DNA of 64,000 nt from Roseburia_C amylophila (GCF_025567465.1 NZ_JAOQKI010000011.1:1-64000), one strand, 5' to 3'. Positions 25,703 through 34,822 are shown, numbered from the stretch's first letter. The notes: a model not told the origin generated them from the sequence alone. Program-made: numbers and translations.

Positions 25703-25790
25703 AAACACACATTCATTTTTCTCCCCTTAATATCCTACAAACCGCAGAAAATCAAGGTTTCTTTGAAAGCAGACAAACGGTTTCAATATT
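25703..25790 (-). repeat. Intact rlmD 3' end and flank (site A, presumed integration target)
   Basis: The last codons of rlmD (NIETVCLLSKKP, stop 25754-25752) and the following AAACACACATTCATTTTTCT (plus-strand reading, 25703-25722) are both repeated at site C. Confidence 0.6.
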
Positions 25791-27170
25791 TCCGGACCAA
25801 GGGAACATATCCACGCAGCACATCCGCTCCACCTGATATCCTCTGGCGGTTAAAACCTCTAAGTCTCTTGCAAGACTGGTTGGCTTACAGGAAATATAAA
25901 TCATACGGTCTACGCCATAGCGAATAATTTTCTCCAATGCCTTTGGATGGATGCCATCGCGTGGAGGATCTAATACGATAAAATCCGGTTTTTCAGTAAT
26001 ATCGTCCAATACTTTTAAGACATCGCCGGCTAAAAATTCGCAGTTTTCAAGACCATTTAATGCCGCATTTTCCTTTGCGGCTTCCACTGCCTCTTCCACT
26101 ATTTCCACACCCACTACCTTTTTTGCGGCAGGTGCCAACATCTGTGCAATGGTTCCGGTTCCGCTGTATAAATCAAATACCACCTTGTCTGCCTTCTCGG
26201 TCAGCGTATCTCCGATATAGTCCCTTGCAGTCTGGTAAAGCACCTCTGCTCCCAGAGAGTTGGTCTGGAAGAAAGAAAATGGTGTAATTCTAAAACGAAG
26301 TCCTAAGAGTTCTTCGTAGAAATAATCTTTTCCATATAAAATCTCTGTTCCTTCATCCTTTACTACATCTGCTACACTGTCATTTTTCGTATGAAGAATT
26401 CCTGCAATGCTACCGTCTAAATCAAGTTTACATAATGCATCTTTCATTCCAGCCAACAATTCTTTTTCTGAAGATATTGCCTCTGTCAGACCATCCAGTA
26501 TATGCTCTGCACCTGCCGTTACAAGGTCAATCAGGATCTCTTTGGTCTTTACCGCTTTACGCACCAGTAAATGACGCAGATATCCGGTATGCCGCATTCT
26601 GTGATAATAGGAAATCTTTTTTTCTGCAAAATACTGCTGCACACAGCTTAATATCTTCCGATAATCTTCATCTACAATTTTACAGTCCGTTACCGAAACA
26701 ATATCATAAAAGCTGCCACGCTTATGCATGCCAAGAGCAAGGGGGCCATCCTTATATTCGTCCCCAAAAGTAAATTCCATCTTATTACGGAATCCGAATT
26801 CATTCGGACTTGCTTTTACGCCCTCAAAGCTGTAGATTTCCGGGTCTACTACCGCATCCATCAGTTTCTTCACCTGCTGTCCTTTTAATGCAAGCTGATC
26901 TTCATAGGATAAATTCTGATAAGTACAGCCTCCACAGATTCCAAAATGCGGGCATGGTGCTTCCGGCAGCTCATTTGGTGCTTTCTTCAAAACTTCCAGT
27001 AAGCGGCCTTCGCCTTTTCCCTTTCTTACCTTATTTACAGAAAAGGAAATCTCCTGTCCCGGTAATACGTTTTTTACGATTACCTGCTTTCCTTCTTCTA
27101 CTTTTACGACTCCCTTATTCGGGAAATCCACATATGCAACAGTTCCCTGTAATACCTGACCTTTTTTCAT
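25752..27170 (-). CDS. rlmD: 23S rRNA (uracil-5-)-methyltransferase, RlmD/RumA family
   Basis: SAM-dependent C5 methylation of a uridine in 23S rRNA. Start ATG 27170 (GAGG 5 nt upstream) gives 472 residues; the longer frame to 27206 lacks a ribosome site. N-terminal TRAM domain (about 1-60), iron-sulphur cysteines in CPHFGICGGC, SAM motif VFDLYSGTGTIAQML, DPPRDG, and the catalytic cysteine in MIYISCKPTSL (SCKP where SCNP is usual). The C-terminus ends in the NIETVCLLSKKP tail that is duplicated elsewhere in the window. The gene is intact, so integration has restored its 3' end. Confidence 0.92.
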   Translation of the reverse strand: MKKGQVLQGTVAYVDFPNKGVVKVEEGKQVIVKNVLPGQEISFSVNKVRKGKGEGRLLEVLKKAPNELPEAPCPHFGICGGCTYQNLSYEDQLALKGQQVKKLMDAVVDPEIYSFEGVKASPNEFGFRNKMEFTFGDEYKDGPLALGMHKRGSFYDIVSVTDCKIVDEDYRKILSCVQQYFAEKKISYYHRMRHTGYLRHLLVRKAVKTKEILIDLVTAGAEHILDGLTEAISSEKELLAGMKDALCKLDLDGSIAGILHTKNDSVADVVKDEGTEILYGKDYFYEELLGLRFRITPFSFFQTNSLGAEVLYQTARDYIGDTLTEKADKVVFDLYSGTGTIAQMLAPAAKKVVGVEIVEEAVEAAKENAALNGLENCEFLAGDVLKVLDDITEKPDFIVLDPPRDGIHPKALEKIIRYGVDRMIYISCKPTSLARDLEVLTARGYQVERMCCVDMFPWSGNIETVCLLSKKP

Positions 27171-27239
27171 ACTTACCTCACACGAACAATTCTTTTCCAG
27201 AAACACATGTCATCCGCAGCGTTTCCGGCACACTCAGTA

Positions 27240-27269
27240 AAAGGGCTGCATGATATCACACAGCCCTTT
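27240..27269 (-). terminator. Terminator after the acidic-tail membrane protein
   Basis: AAAGGGCTG / CAGCCCTTT 9-bp stem with a 12-nt loop and a short TTTT on the minus strand, between the 27306 gene and rlmD. Confidence 0.6.
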
Positions 27270-27305
27270 ACATCTTCACCTGTTAAATTATGCAAATGAT
27301 AATGA

Positions 27306-27584
27306 TTATTTCTCTTCCTCGTCATCCTCGTCAAAGAAATCATCTTCAAAATCATCATCGAAATCGTCTTCAAAATCCTCCAGATAATCTGGTGCAAAGA
27401 AACGATATAATCCATAAGCAGCTGCAGCAACTACTACAACAATACCAATGATTGCAAAAATTAAACCAGCTTTTGATTTTTTCTTCTCTTCCATTATTTC
27501 CTCTTTCTCCTTTTTATGCAATAATTCTGTTACTTTGTTCACATTTGCGGTTAATAAATTCTTTAATTCTTCCATTTTTTCCAT
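27306..27584 (-). CDS. Small single-pass membrane protein with acidic C-terminal tail
   Basis: 92 residues from ATG 27584 (MEKMEELKNLLTAN), with AAGGAG 9 nt upstream. A charged helix is followed by one transmembrane segment (AGLIFAIIGIVVVVAAAAYG) and a tail of almost only Asp, Glu and Phe. Similar small proteins are common in Lachnospiraceae next to housekeeping genes. Function unknown. Confidence 0.75.
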   Translation of the reverse strand: MEKMEELKNLLTANVNKVTELLHKKEKEEIMEEKKKSKAGLIFAIIGIVVVVAAAAYGLYRFFAPDYLEDFEDDFDDDFEDDFFDEDDEEEK

Positions 27585-27711
27585 TTCTGACCACTCCTTT
27601 TTATGCCAACAACAGTTTTTCATTTTCCTGCCACCTAGAACTCTTTTTATTAATTCATTATAGCATATGTTTCCCCAATCTACTAGAAAAAATTACAAAT
27701 TCATAAAATTT

Positions 27712-29940
27712 TTATAACTTTTTCAATTTGGCAAAGGATGCAAACATCTTCTTCACACCTACACCGGAAAAATCAACGGTAACCTCATAATCCCTGCCGC
27801 CATCAATAATCTGCTTTACGACTCCGGTGCCGAATTTCAGATGGGAAACGGTATCACCCACAGCATAATCCAACGGCTTTTTCATTGCGGAATTGCCAAA
27901 GTTCCTTGCCTCCGGTACGCCAGTTCTGCGCAGTGCCATCGGCTTTGCCGAAAATGCATTTTTCGCCATCATACTTGGTTTCGGAATATCCGGCATTTTT
28001 TCCTTCTGGATGGTTCCCGCTAAAAGTTCCCGCGGAATCTCTTTTACGAAACGGGACACCTTATTATACTGTGTTTCTCCTCGTATCATACGCATTCTTG
28101 CGCAGGATATGGACAACCGCTCCTTGGCTCTTGTGATTCCCACATAGGCAAGACGACGTTCTTCTTCGATTTCCGCTGTTGGATTTTCCGCACAGATTGC
28201 ACCGAATCCCGGAAACAGTCCGTCTTCCATTCCTGCCAGATAAACCTGTGGAAATTCAAGCCCCTTCGCACTGTGCAGCGTCATCAGCACTACATAGTCC
28301 TGTGTCTCATCCACACTGTCAATATCTGCAACCAGTGCTACTTCCTCTAAGAATCCGCTTAAGGTCGGCTCTTCTTCGCTTTCCTCATAAGTAACCGCTT
28401 TGGAAATCAACTCATCGATATTTTCCATTCGCTGCTGTGCTTCCTCTGTATTTTCTGCTTCCAGCTCACGGACATAACCGGTTTCTTCAATGATTTCCTG
28501 CAAAAGCTCTGATACACTGATATACGGCAACTTGCTCCGCATACTCTGAATCAGCATTACAAACGGTCTGATTTTTGCAGATGCCCGTCCGATTGTGCCA
28601 ATCTCTTCTGCCATTTTTAAGGCATTATAAAAGGTAAGACCGTTTTCATCGGCATAATCCTGCACCCTGCTTAATGTCGTTGCTCCAATTCCACGTTTTG
28701 GCACATTGATAATACGGCGTACCGCCAGATCATCCATGGCATTGTCAATGGTCTTAAGATAAGCCAGTAAATCCTTGATTTCTCTTCTGGAATAGAAGTT
28801 TACGCCTCCCACAATCTTATATGGTATGCTGGCTGTGATAAAACGTTCCTCGAAAAGCCGGGACTGGGCGTTGGTACGGTATAATACGGCACAGTCTCCG
28901 TAATGATACATGCCTTCCCGCACTTTGCTCCGGATATCTTTTGCTACATAGTCTGCTTCATCAAATCCGGTTTCAAACTGATGAAATGCAATTTTTTCGC
29001 CTTCCTCATTCTCTGTCCAGAGGCGTTTTGCCTTTCGTCCCACATTATTTGCAATGACCCCATTGGCTGCATTTAAAATATTCTGGGTGGAACGGTAATT
29101 CTGCTCCAGCTTGATGGTGACTGCATTTGGAAATTCTTTTTCAAAATTCAATATATTATAAATGTTTGCTCCACGGAATTTGTAAATGGACTGGTCATCA
29201 TCACCTACCACGCAGAGATTCTTATATTTGCCTGCCAGCAGTTTAATCAGCTGGAACTGTGCCGTATTGGTATCCTGATACTCGTCCACCATAATATAAC
29301 GGAACCTCTCCTGATAATAATCCAGCACTTCCATATCCGACTGGAAAAGCTCTACGGTCTTTACAATCAAATCATCAAAATCCAGTGCATTATTTTTCCG
29401 TAACACCTGCTGATATTCCCGGTAAACGGCTGCTTCCTTCATTTTCCGGAAATCTCCCTGCGCCCGAAGGGCATATGCTTCCGGACTGATCAGCTCGTCC
29501 TTTGCAGAAGAAATGGCCGCAAGCAAACTTTTTTCCTTATACATCTTCGTATCAATTTCCAGACGCTTGCAGATATCCTTCATAATGGTCTTCTGGTCTT
29601 CTGTATCATATATGGTAAAGTTGGTTCCAAATCCGATATGGTCAATAAAACGGCGCAGAATTCTCACACAGGTAGAATGAAAGGTAGATACCCAGATATT
29701 TTCCGAGCCATAGCCCACCATGTCATCAATACGCTCCCGCATTTCGCCTGCAGCCTTATTGGTAAATGTAATTGCAAGGATATGATAGGGATTGACTCCC
29801 AGTTCCTCTATCAGATATACCGCCCGGTGGGTCAGCACACGGGTCTTTCCGCTACCTGCGCCCGCCAGCAGCAGCACAGGTCCTTCTGTTGTAAATACAC
29901 CTTTTTTCTGTTCTTCATTTAATGAATCGTATATACTCAT
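27712..29940 (-). CDS. pcrA: ATP-dependent DNA helicase PcrA/UvrD
   Basis: 742 residues, normal length. Superfamily 1A 3'-5' helicase of DNA repair and replication restart. Walker A GAGSGKTRVL (about residue 27), motif II DEYQDTN, motif III GDDDQSIYKFRGA, motif IV QNYRST, motifs V and VI (TLHSAKGLEFPQVY, YVGITRAKERL) are all present. The C-terminal Tudor-like RNA polymerase-binding fold is seen as HLKFGTGVVKQIIDGG. It appears monocistronic. Confidence 0.97.
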   Translation of the reverse strand: MSIYDSLNEEQKKGVFTTEGPVLLLAGAGSGKTRVLTHRAVYLIEELGVNPYHILAITFTNKAAGEMRERIDDMVGYGSENIWVSTFHSTCVRILRRFIDHIGFGTNFTIYDTEDQKTIMKDICKRLEIDTKMYKEKSLLAAISSAKDELISPEAYALRAQGDFRKMKEAAVYREYQQVLRKNNALDFDDLIVKTVELFQSDMEVLDYYQERFRYIMVDEYQDTNTAQFQLIKLLAGKYKNLCVVGDDDQSIYKFRGANIYNILNFEKEFPNAVTIKLEQNYRSTQNILNAANGVIANNVGRKAKRLWTENEEGEKIAFHQFETGFDEADYVAKDIRSKVREGMYHYGDCAVLYRTNAQSRLFEERFITASIPYKIVGGVNFYSRREIKDLLAYLKTIDNAMDDLAVRRIINVPKRGIGATTLSRVQDYADENGLTFYNALKMAEEIGTIGRASAKIRPFVMLIQSMRSKLPYISVSELLQEIIEETGYVRELEAENTEEAQQRMENIDELISKAVTYEESEEEPTLSGFLEEVALVADIDSVDETQDYVVLMTLHSAKGLEFPQVYLAGMEDGLFPGFGAICAENPTAEIEEERRLAYVGITRAKERLSISCARMRMIRGETQYNKVSRFVKEIPRELLAGTIQKEKMPDIPKPSMMAKNAFSAKPMALRRTGVPEARNFGNSAMKKPLDYAVGDTVSHLKFGTGVVKQIIDGGRDYEVTVDFSGVGVKKMFASFAKLKKL

Positions 29941-30161
29941 AATGCTCCTTTACTCTCCTCAATACCACTCCGCTCAGTATACCATACTTCCTTAAGGGAT
30001 GGGAACATATTTTCTGTATTTCTTTTCAGATTTCTTTTTGTACTGTCCGTCGAACGCATTCATGAGTTCTTTTCCCTTATGTTTATTCTATTGTAGTTGC
30101 ATCACGCAATGTCATTTACACATCACAGCGTCATTGTATATGCTTTCTGTCATTTTTCTTC

Positions 30162-30190
30162 TTGTTATCTAGTTTTCAATACTATATAAT
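30162..30190 (+). promoter_or_regulatory. Promoter of the DUF1836 gene
   Basis: TTGTTA (30162-30167) and TATAAT (30185-30190) with a 17-bp spacer; GAGGTG precedes the ATG at 30210. Confidence 0.7.
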
Positions 30191-30209
30191 AGGTATGAGG
30201 TGAATTCAA

Positions 30210-30899
30210 ATGACAATTGATGCAAAAGATTTATTAAACAGTATTTTATCCAGTCTGTCACGGATTGACTATATCCGTCCGGAAAGTATTCCAAATATTG
30301 ACCTTTACATGGATCAGATTACAACCTTCATGGATACCCAGCTTGCAGCTTCCAAGCGTCATCCCGATGACAAGATTCTGACCAAAACCATGATTAACAA
30401 CTATGCAAAAAACAATCTGCTTCCACCGCCGGTCAAGAAGAAATACAGCAAAGAACATATTCTGATGCTGATTTTCATTTATTATTTCAAAAGCATATTA
30501 AGTATCAATGATATCGAAAGTATCTTAAATCCTCTGGCAAAACGTTTCTTCAATGCAGAAGGAGATTTCAATCTGACAACTGTCTATGAAGAGGTGTTCA
30601 GTCTGGAACGGGATGAGGTAAAAAATCTGATGAAGGATATTACCAAGAAATTCAATACCAGTTCTACCACCTTTGCAGATGCACCGGAAGAAGACCAGGA
30701 TTTTCTTCATACCTTTTCCTTTATCTGTATGTTAAGTTTTGATGTATTTGTAAAGTGTATGTTGATTGAAAAGCTGATTGACGAGACGAAAGAAATGGAA
30801 AAAGAAGCCGAAGATGAGCAGCGTGCTGCAGAAAAGAAAGCTTCCGAAGGGAAAAAAGCTTCCGAGAAAAAGACTTCCGAAAAAAAGTCGAACGAATAA
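30210..30899 (+). CDS. DUF1836 domain-containing protein
   Basis: 229 residues, no signal peptide. The core (ILTKTMINNYAKNNLLPPPV, KKKYSKEHILMLIFIYYFKS ILS) matches the DUF1836 pattern of Firmicutes, which resembles a MerR-like DNA-binding fold (established only by family description). The C-terminus is a low-complexity Lys/Glu/Ser repeat (KKASEGKKASEKKTSEKKSNE-like), likely flexible. No operon partner on this strand. Confidence 0.75.
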   Translation: MTIDAKDLLNSILSSLSRIDYIRPESIPNIDLYMDQITTFMDTQLAASKRHPDDKILTKTMINNYAKNNLLPPPVKKKYSKEHILMLIFIYYFKSILSINDIESILNPLAKRFFNAEGDFNLTTVYEEVFSLERDEVKNLMKDITKKFNTSSTTFADAPEEDQDFLHTFSFICMLSFDVFVKCMLIEKLIDETKEMEKEAEDEQRAAEKKASEGKKASEKKTSEKKSNE

Positions 30900-30918
30900 A
30901 AAGCCATATGCCTGGAAA

Positions 30919-30996
30919 AAAGAATGTGCCTTGGCACATCCTCGCGGAGCGTTTTTTACTTTATAGGAAAGTAATTTCCTGTAAATCGAAAAAGCA
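30919..30996. repeat. Dispersed intergenic repeat, copy 1
   Basis: Contains CATCCTCGCGGAGCGTTTTT and a hairpin AGGAAAGTAATTTCCTGTAAA, the same series as copy 2 at 38491-38624. Here it follows the DUF1836 gene directly and lacks the roughly 45-base insert of copy 2. Confidence 0.75.
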
Positions 30997-31022
30997 CCAG
31001 TTTTTGAACCGGTGCTTTTCTT
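30985..31022. terminator. Bidirectional terminator
   Basis: AAAAGCACC and GGTGCTTTT pair around a short GTT/AAC extension, with A- and T-rich flanks on both sides, between convergent genes. Confidence 0.7.
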
Positions 31023-31085
31023 TATCATTTACATGATTTTGTGTAAAAATTAAATATCGTTTTAATTTTATCTCTACTCTTCGTT

Positions 31086-31403
31086 TTAATTTTCCTCTTT
31101 TTTTTCTTCTACCGGCTTCACATTCGTTCTGGCAAATACCATATCATATCCATCGCATCCATAATTCAAGGAACGGTTCACACGACTGATGGTTGCCGTT
31201 GATGCACCAGTCTTCTCTGCAATATCAAGATAAGTTCTCTGCTCACGCAACATCTTTGCCACTTCATATCTCTGTGAGAATGCCAGTAATTCATTTACCG
31301 TACAGACATCTTCAAAGAATTTATAACATTCCTCTTTATTTTCAAGGCTTAAGATTGCATCAAACAAATGATCCACTGCTTCCGTTCTTACATTCTTACT
31401 CAT
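31086..31403 (-). CDS. YerC/YecD-type TrpR-like transcriptional regulator
   Basis: 105 residues from ATG 31403, with GGAG 7 nt upstream. It matches the TrpR-superfamily small regulators of Firmicutes: VDHLFDAILSLENKEECYKF, FFEDVCTVNELLAFSQRYEV and the helix-turn-helix YLDIAEKTGASTATISRVNR followed by SLNYG. The ligand, if any, is unknown. The C-terminus has a charged extension (VEEKKEEN). Confidence 0.88.
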   Translation of the reverse strand: MSKNVRTEAVDHLFDAILSLENKEECYKFFEDVCTVNELLAFSQRYEVAKMLREQRTYLDIAEKTGASTATISRVNRSLNYGCDGYDMVFARTNVKPVEEKKEEN

Positions 31404-31557
31404 TCTGCCTCTCCTTTTCATATTATACTTATTTCAATACAAAAATGTTAGCATATTAAAGTGTGAAAGTAAACCGTTTTTCGAAAAATTTTCTTTTCAA
31501 TTTTCTATTCAAAATTTTTCTTCTCCTGAACCGCAAAATTTCTGTTTCAGGAAATTT

Positions 31558-33633
31558 TTAATCCAAAAGATTCTGCATACTCTTTAAGGTAATTACCAAG
31601 GTAGATGTATTATGAAGTAATGCAGATACAGTTGGCTGCAGGACTCCTGCCACGCCAAGCACAATCAGTCCTGTATTGAACCCAACAATTGTCCGGTAAT
31701 TCTTATGAATCCGTTTCATCAATGCATTACTCAGCACCTTTAAGGTTACTATCTCATAAAGATTATCTGCACCGATAGTTACATCTGCAATTTCTCTTGC
31801 AATCTCTGCTCCATCACTGATGGCTATTCCAATATCTGCCGCAGATAATGCCGGTGAATCGTTGATACCATCTCCAATCATAATGACCTTGTGTCCTTCT
31901 GCTTTGGCTTTCTCTACAAAACTTGCCTTATCTTCCGGAAGTACCTCGGAGTAATACTCGTCTACGCCCACTCTTGCTGCAATGGCGGATGCTGTACGTT
32001 CACTATCCCCTGTCATCATAACAACTTTCTTAATTCCGGCTGTCTTTAAGGAATTTACAACGGCTGCTGCTTCATCACGAAGCGGATCTTCAATACAGAT
32101 AACGGCTGCAAGGCGGTTCTCAATTGCCATATAAAGGTGTGAATATTCTGATGGAAGGCTGTTAAACTGTTCTTCATAGCCTTCCGGAACCACACATTTT
32201 TCATCTTCAAATACAAAGTGATAGCTTCCGATTACCACACTCTTTCCTTCTATGGTGGAAGAAATTCCGTGTGCTACAATATATTCCACCTTAGAATGTA
32301 GTTCTTCATGCACAAGATTCTTTTCCTGGGCTGCATCTACAACTGCTTTTGCCATAGAATGAGGGAAATGTTCCTCTAAGCAGGCAGCAATACGTAAAAG
32401 TTCTTCCGTGGGCTTATCCATAAAAGAAACCACATCCACTACGGTAGGCTGTGCTTTGGTCAGAGTACCTGTTTTGTCAAAGACGATGGTATCTGCTTCT
32501 GCCATTGCCTCTAAGAATTTGCCACCTTTTACAGTAATATTGTGCACACTTGCTTCACGGATTGCAGACAATACAGATACCGGCATTGCAAGTTTTAATG
32601 CACAGGAAAAGTCCACCATAAGAACTGCTAATGCTTTTGTGGTATTTCTGGTAAAGAGCCAGGTAATGCCTGTTCCTAATAATGTATACGGAACCAGGCG
32701 GTCTGCCAGATGCTCGGCTTTACTTTCCAGGGAAGATTTTAACTTCTCTGACTCTTCAATCATCGTGACAATTTTTTCAAATTTGCTGGAGCCATTTACT
32801 TCTTTGACACGAATGGTCAGTTCTCCTTCTTCCAATACAGTTCCGGCATAGACATAACCTTCTACACTCTTATGCACCGGAAGGGATTCGCCGGTTAAGG
32901 ATGCCTGATTTACCATCGCATCCCCCTCCGTTACCACGCCATCAAACGGAATGACATTTCCCATATGAATACAGACTTCATCGCCTTCTTTAATCTCAGA
33001 TGCCGGTACCAGTATTTCCTGTCCATCCTGACACAGCCATACTTTACTGACATTTAAGGACATACTTCTTGCCAGATCATCAACGGATTTCTTGTGTGTC
33101 CACTCCTCTAAGATTTCTCCAATGCCCAGTAAGAACATAATGGAACCTGCTGTATTGATGTCATTGCGAAGCAGAGAGACTCCAATAGCTGTTCCATCCA
33201 GCACCGGAACCTCTATCCTGCCCTTCGCCAATGCAGACACTCCAGCCCACAAATATTTCACGGAACGGACCATGGTAATTCCTGCGCGGATTGGATATGG
33301 CAGGAACATCTTACTGCCCATACGGAGTACCACTTTATTTACCAGCTTGTCCCAGTAAGTCCGGTTCAGCTCCCTGCCGGAATTCTGTAAAAAAGTCTCT
33401 GGCACATCCACTTTCTGATAAGAGAAATGACGCAGTGTCTCTATCATCTCCTCACGATTTCCCACATAACAGACTACTGCATCCTGTAAACGTTCATTTA
33501 CTTTCACTGAAGTGACACATTTGCAGTTACTCAGGTAATATTCCATCATATCTGCCTGGCGAAAACTCATCCCGCCCTGAATGATATGAATACGAAGTCT
33601 TCCTTTTATCTCATGTTTTATAACAAATCTCAT
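31558..33633 (-). CDS. P1B-type heavy-metal-translocating ATPase, unusual SCA-type membrane motif
   Basis: 691 residues. P-type ATPase landmarks: actuator TGES (SLTGESLPV), phosphorylation DKTGTLT, nucleotide-binding HP (EEHFPHSMA) and MIGDGINDSPALSAADIG. The membrane metal motif, normally CPC/CPH/SPC, reads DFSCALKLAMP, so metal selectivity cannot be assigned by the usual rules. The N-terminus is an HMA-like fold (IKGRLRIHI ... SVKVNERL) without the CXXC metal site. Two small companions lie upstream (DUF6110-like at 33731 and HMA-like at 34460). Confidence 0.88.
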   Translation of the reverse strand: MRFVIKHEIKGRLRIHIIQGGMSFRQADMMEYYLSNCKCVTSVKVNERLQDAVVCYVGNREEMIETLRHFSYQKVDVPETFLQNSGRELNRTYWDKLVNKVVLRMGSKMFLPYPIRAGITMVRSVKYLWAGVSALAKGRIEVPVLDGTAIGVSLLRNDINTAGSIMFLLGIGEILEEWTHKKSVDDLARSMSLNVSKVWLCQDGQEILVPASEIKEGDEVCIHMGNVIPFDGVVTEGDAMVNQASLTGESLPVHKSVEGYVYAGTVLEEGELTIRVKEVNGSSKFEKIVTMIEESEKLKSSLESKAEHLADRLVPYTLLGTGITWLFTRNTTKALAVLMVDFSCALKLAMPVSVLSAIREASVHNITVKGGKFLEAMAEADTIVFDKTGTLTKAQPTVVDVVSFMDKPTEELLRIAACLEEHFPHSMAKAVVDAAQEKNLVHEELHSKVEYIVAHGISSTIEGKSVVIGSYHFVFEDEKCVVPEGYEEQFNSLPSEYSHLYMAIENRLAAVICIEDPLRDEAAAVVNSLKTAGIKKVVMMTGDSERTASAIAARVGVDEYYSEVLPEDKASFVEKAKAEGHKVIMIGDGINDSPALSAADIGIAISDGAEIAREIADVTIGADNLYEIVTLKVLSNALMKRIHKNYRTIVGFNTGLIVLGVAGVLQPTVSALLHNTSTLVITLKSMQNLLD

Positions 33634-33730
33634 ATTACATACTTCCTCAGATAAAGAATCACCTACAGCATATTCTGCAGGTGATTCTCATAGTTTACAT
33701 GAACAACGAGCAAAATCGCATGTCCAATGT

Positions 33731-34033
33731 TCATTCTGCTACAGTTTCTTCTGTTGCATCTTCTACAGATTCATCTGTATATTCTGCTGCTTTAGCAGCT
33801 CTGTCTTCATTAATCTGCTGTGCCTCTGCATAAATATCCTCTGCATTCTCCTGGATATTAGAAGCAGTCTTCATGACACATTCCTTTGCACGTAATGCTG
33901 CTGCTGTACAGTTTGTGTAGACTTTCTTTGCATCCTTACTACCTAATATTTTAATTCCGGCTGTTCCAAACAATACACCGGCAGCAAAGATTCCGGTCTT
34001 CTTCCAGTTAAATTTTTTCACAAAATCAAACAT
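33731..34033 (-). CDS. DUF6110-like small protein next to the P1B ATPase
   Basis: 100 residues. N-terminal WKKTGIFAAGVLFGTAGIKI membrane or amphipathic segment, then a Lys/Ala/Glu-rich helix with KKVYTNCTAAALRAKECVMK and an acidic end. In gut Firmicutes such proteins occur beside metal P1B ATPases, as here, and I believe they are labelled DUF6110 (recollection). The two cysteines could bind metal, but this is inference. Confidence 0.65.
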   Translation of the reverse strand: MFDFVKKFNWKKTGIFAAGVLFGTAGIKILGSKDAKKVYTNCTAAALRAKECVMKTASNIQENAEDIYAEAQQINEDRAAKAAEYTDESVEDATEETVAE

Positions 34034-34136
34034 ATGTATTCCTCCTATTTCTGTTTGTTTTTTAGCTTACCGCCATTAAAACCCATTGTCCATACTCTTT
34101 TTCATTATTGAGAATTCTTATCAACAACAGAATCTT

Positions 34137-34445
34137 ATCTTGAAATTTTGATTACGGAAATAATTTCTTCCCAGTGGTCTAAGACATACTGTCCGATAAT
34201 CGGGTCATACATCTTGCCAAGATTATTTTTGATTTCCTGATAACAGTAATCAAAATCATGTGCTTTGCGATAACTCCGGTTTGAAGTCATGGCATCAATG
34301 GAATCGCAGCTCCAATAGAGGGATGTTTCTTCATTGCCTCCCATTCCTCATCATCAAGCTTTCCTTCTTTATTTAAAACAGCATCCGGAACACCGATTTT
34401 TCCAATATCATGGAGATGTGCCGCAATATTCACAAGCTTTCAAAT
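34137..34445 (-). pseudogene. HD-GYP phosphodiesterase fragment with internal deletion and frameshift
   Basis: The minus strand encodes KLVNIAAHLHDIGKIGVPDA then VLNKEGKLDDEEWEAMKKHP and SIGA, then after a frame change CDSIDAMTSNRSYRKAHDFD and YCYQEIKNNLGKMYDPIIGQ. The two halves are the start and end of an HD-GYP domain. The middle, including the HHE and GYP motifs, is missing. The 5' part is also absent. It sits between two metal-related small genes and is non-functional. Confidence 0.75.
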
Positions 34446-34459
34446 AATCCCTTCACTTT

Positions 34460-34699
34460 CTATCCTTCAATGAAAAATTTTGCAAATGATAATTCTGCTC
34501 CTTTGCCGATTCTGCTGCAGATATTTACCACTTTGGTCATAACACCTGCAAACTGGTTATCTTTGGTTACAATTTTAAGAAGCTGTGTCTCTGCCTCATA
34601 TTCTGCTTCCTCTACATCTTCTAATTCTAATGTTTCACGAAGAATTTCTTTCACCTGATCCTCTGTTACTTTTTTAGACATCCGATAATATCTTCCCAT
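34460..34699 (-). CDS. Small HMA-like domain protein
   Basis: 79 residues, start ATG 34699 with an AAGGAAG site. A beta-alpha-beta pattern (VEEAEYEAETQLLKIVTKDN then GVMTKVVNICSRIGKGAELS) resembles a heavy-metal-associated domain but has no CXXC. It is probably associated with the P1B ATPase two genes downstream, although the HD-GYP fragment now lies between them. Confidence 0.6.
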   Translation of the reverse strand: MGRYYRMSKKVTEDQVKEILRETLELEDVEEAEYEAETQLLKIVTKDNQFAGVMTKVVNICSRIGKGAELSFAKFFIEG

Positions 34700-34822
34700 A
34701 ATGTGCTTCCTTTCTTAGTTGTTACTACTTTATGTTAGTTCTTTCTAATCCAGTTGTATTATAACACCTGTTATTGAAAATAGTACCTTTCTTATCGATA
34801 TTTTTTCTCATTATTTCTCAAT

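Larger units (their letters stand above)
9093..25790. mobile_element. Putative genomic island bounded by rlmD 3'-end direct repeats
   Basis: The intact rlmD end (25703-25790) and its copy at 9093-9185 are direct repeats on the minus strand and bracket about 16.6 kb. Contents: kinase and GHKL-ATPase pair, serine-recombinase and XRE-regulator remnants, blaI-blaR1, and the PBP/lipoprotein operon. The 8-14 kb genes look distinctly more A+T rich than neighbours. Genes of the rum/rlmD type are known integration sites for streptococcal integrative elements. No intact integrase remains in the window, so the element appears fixed. The exact ends are uncertain because of nested copies (sites B and D). 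Confidence 0.55.

Noticed and set aside
30030..30060. TACTGTCCGTCGA shared with the foldback element at 36063
   Set aside because: Only 13 bases match, with no flanking similarity or inverted arm. Treated as chance or a minimal relic.
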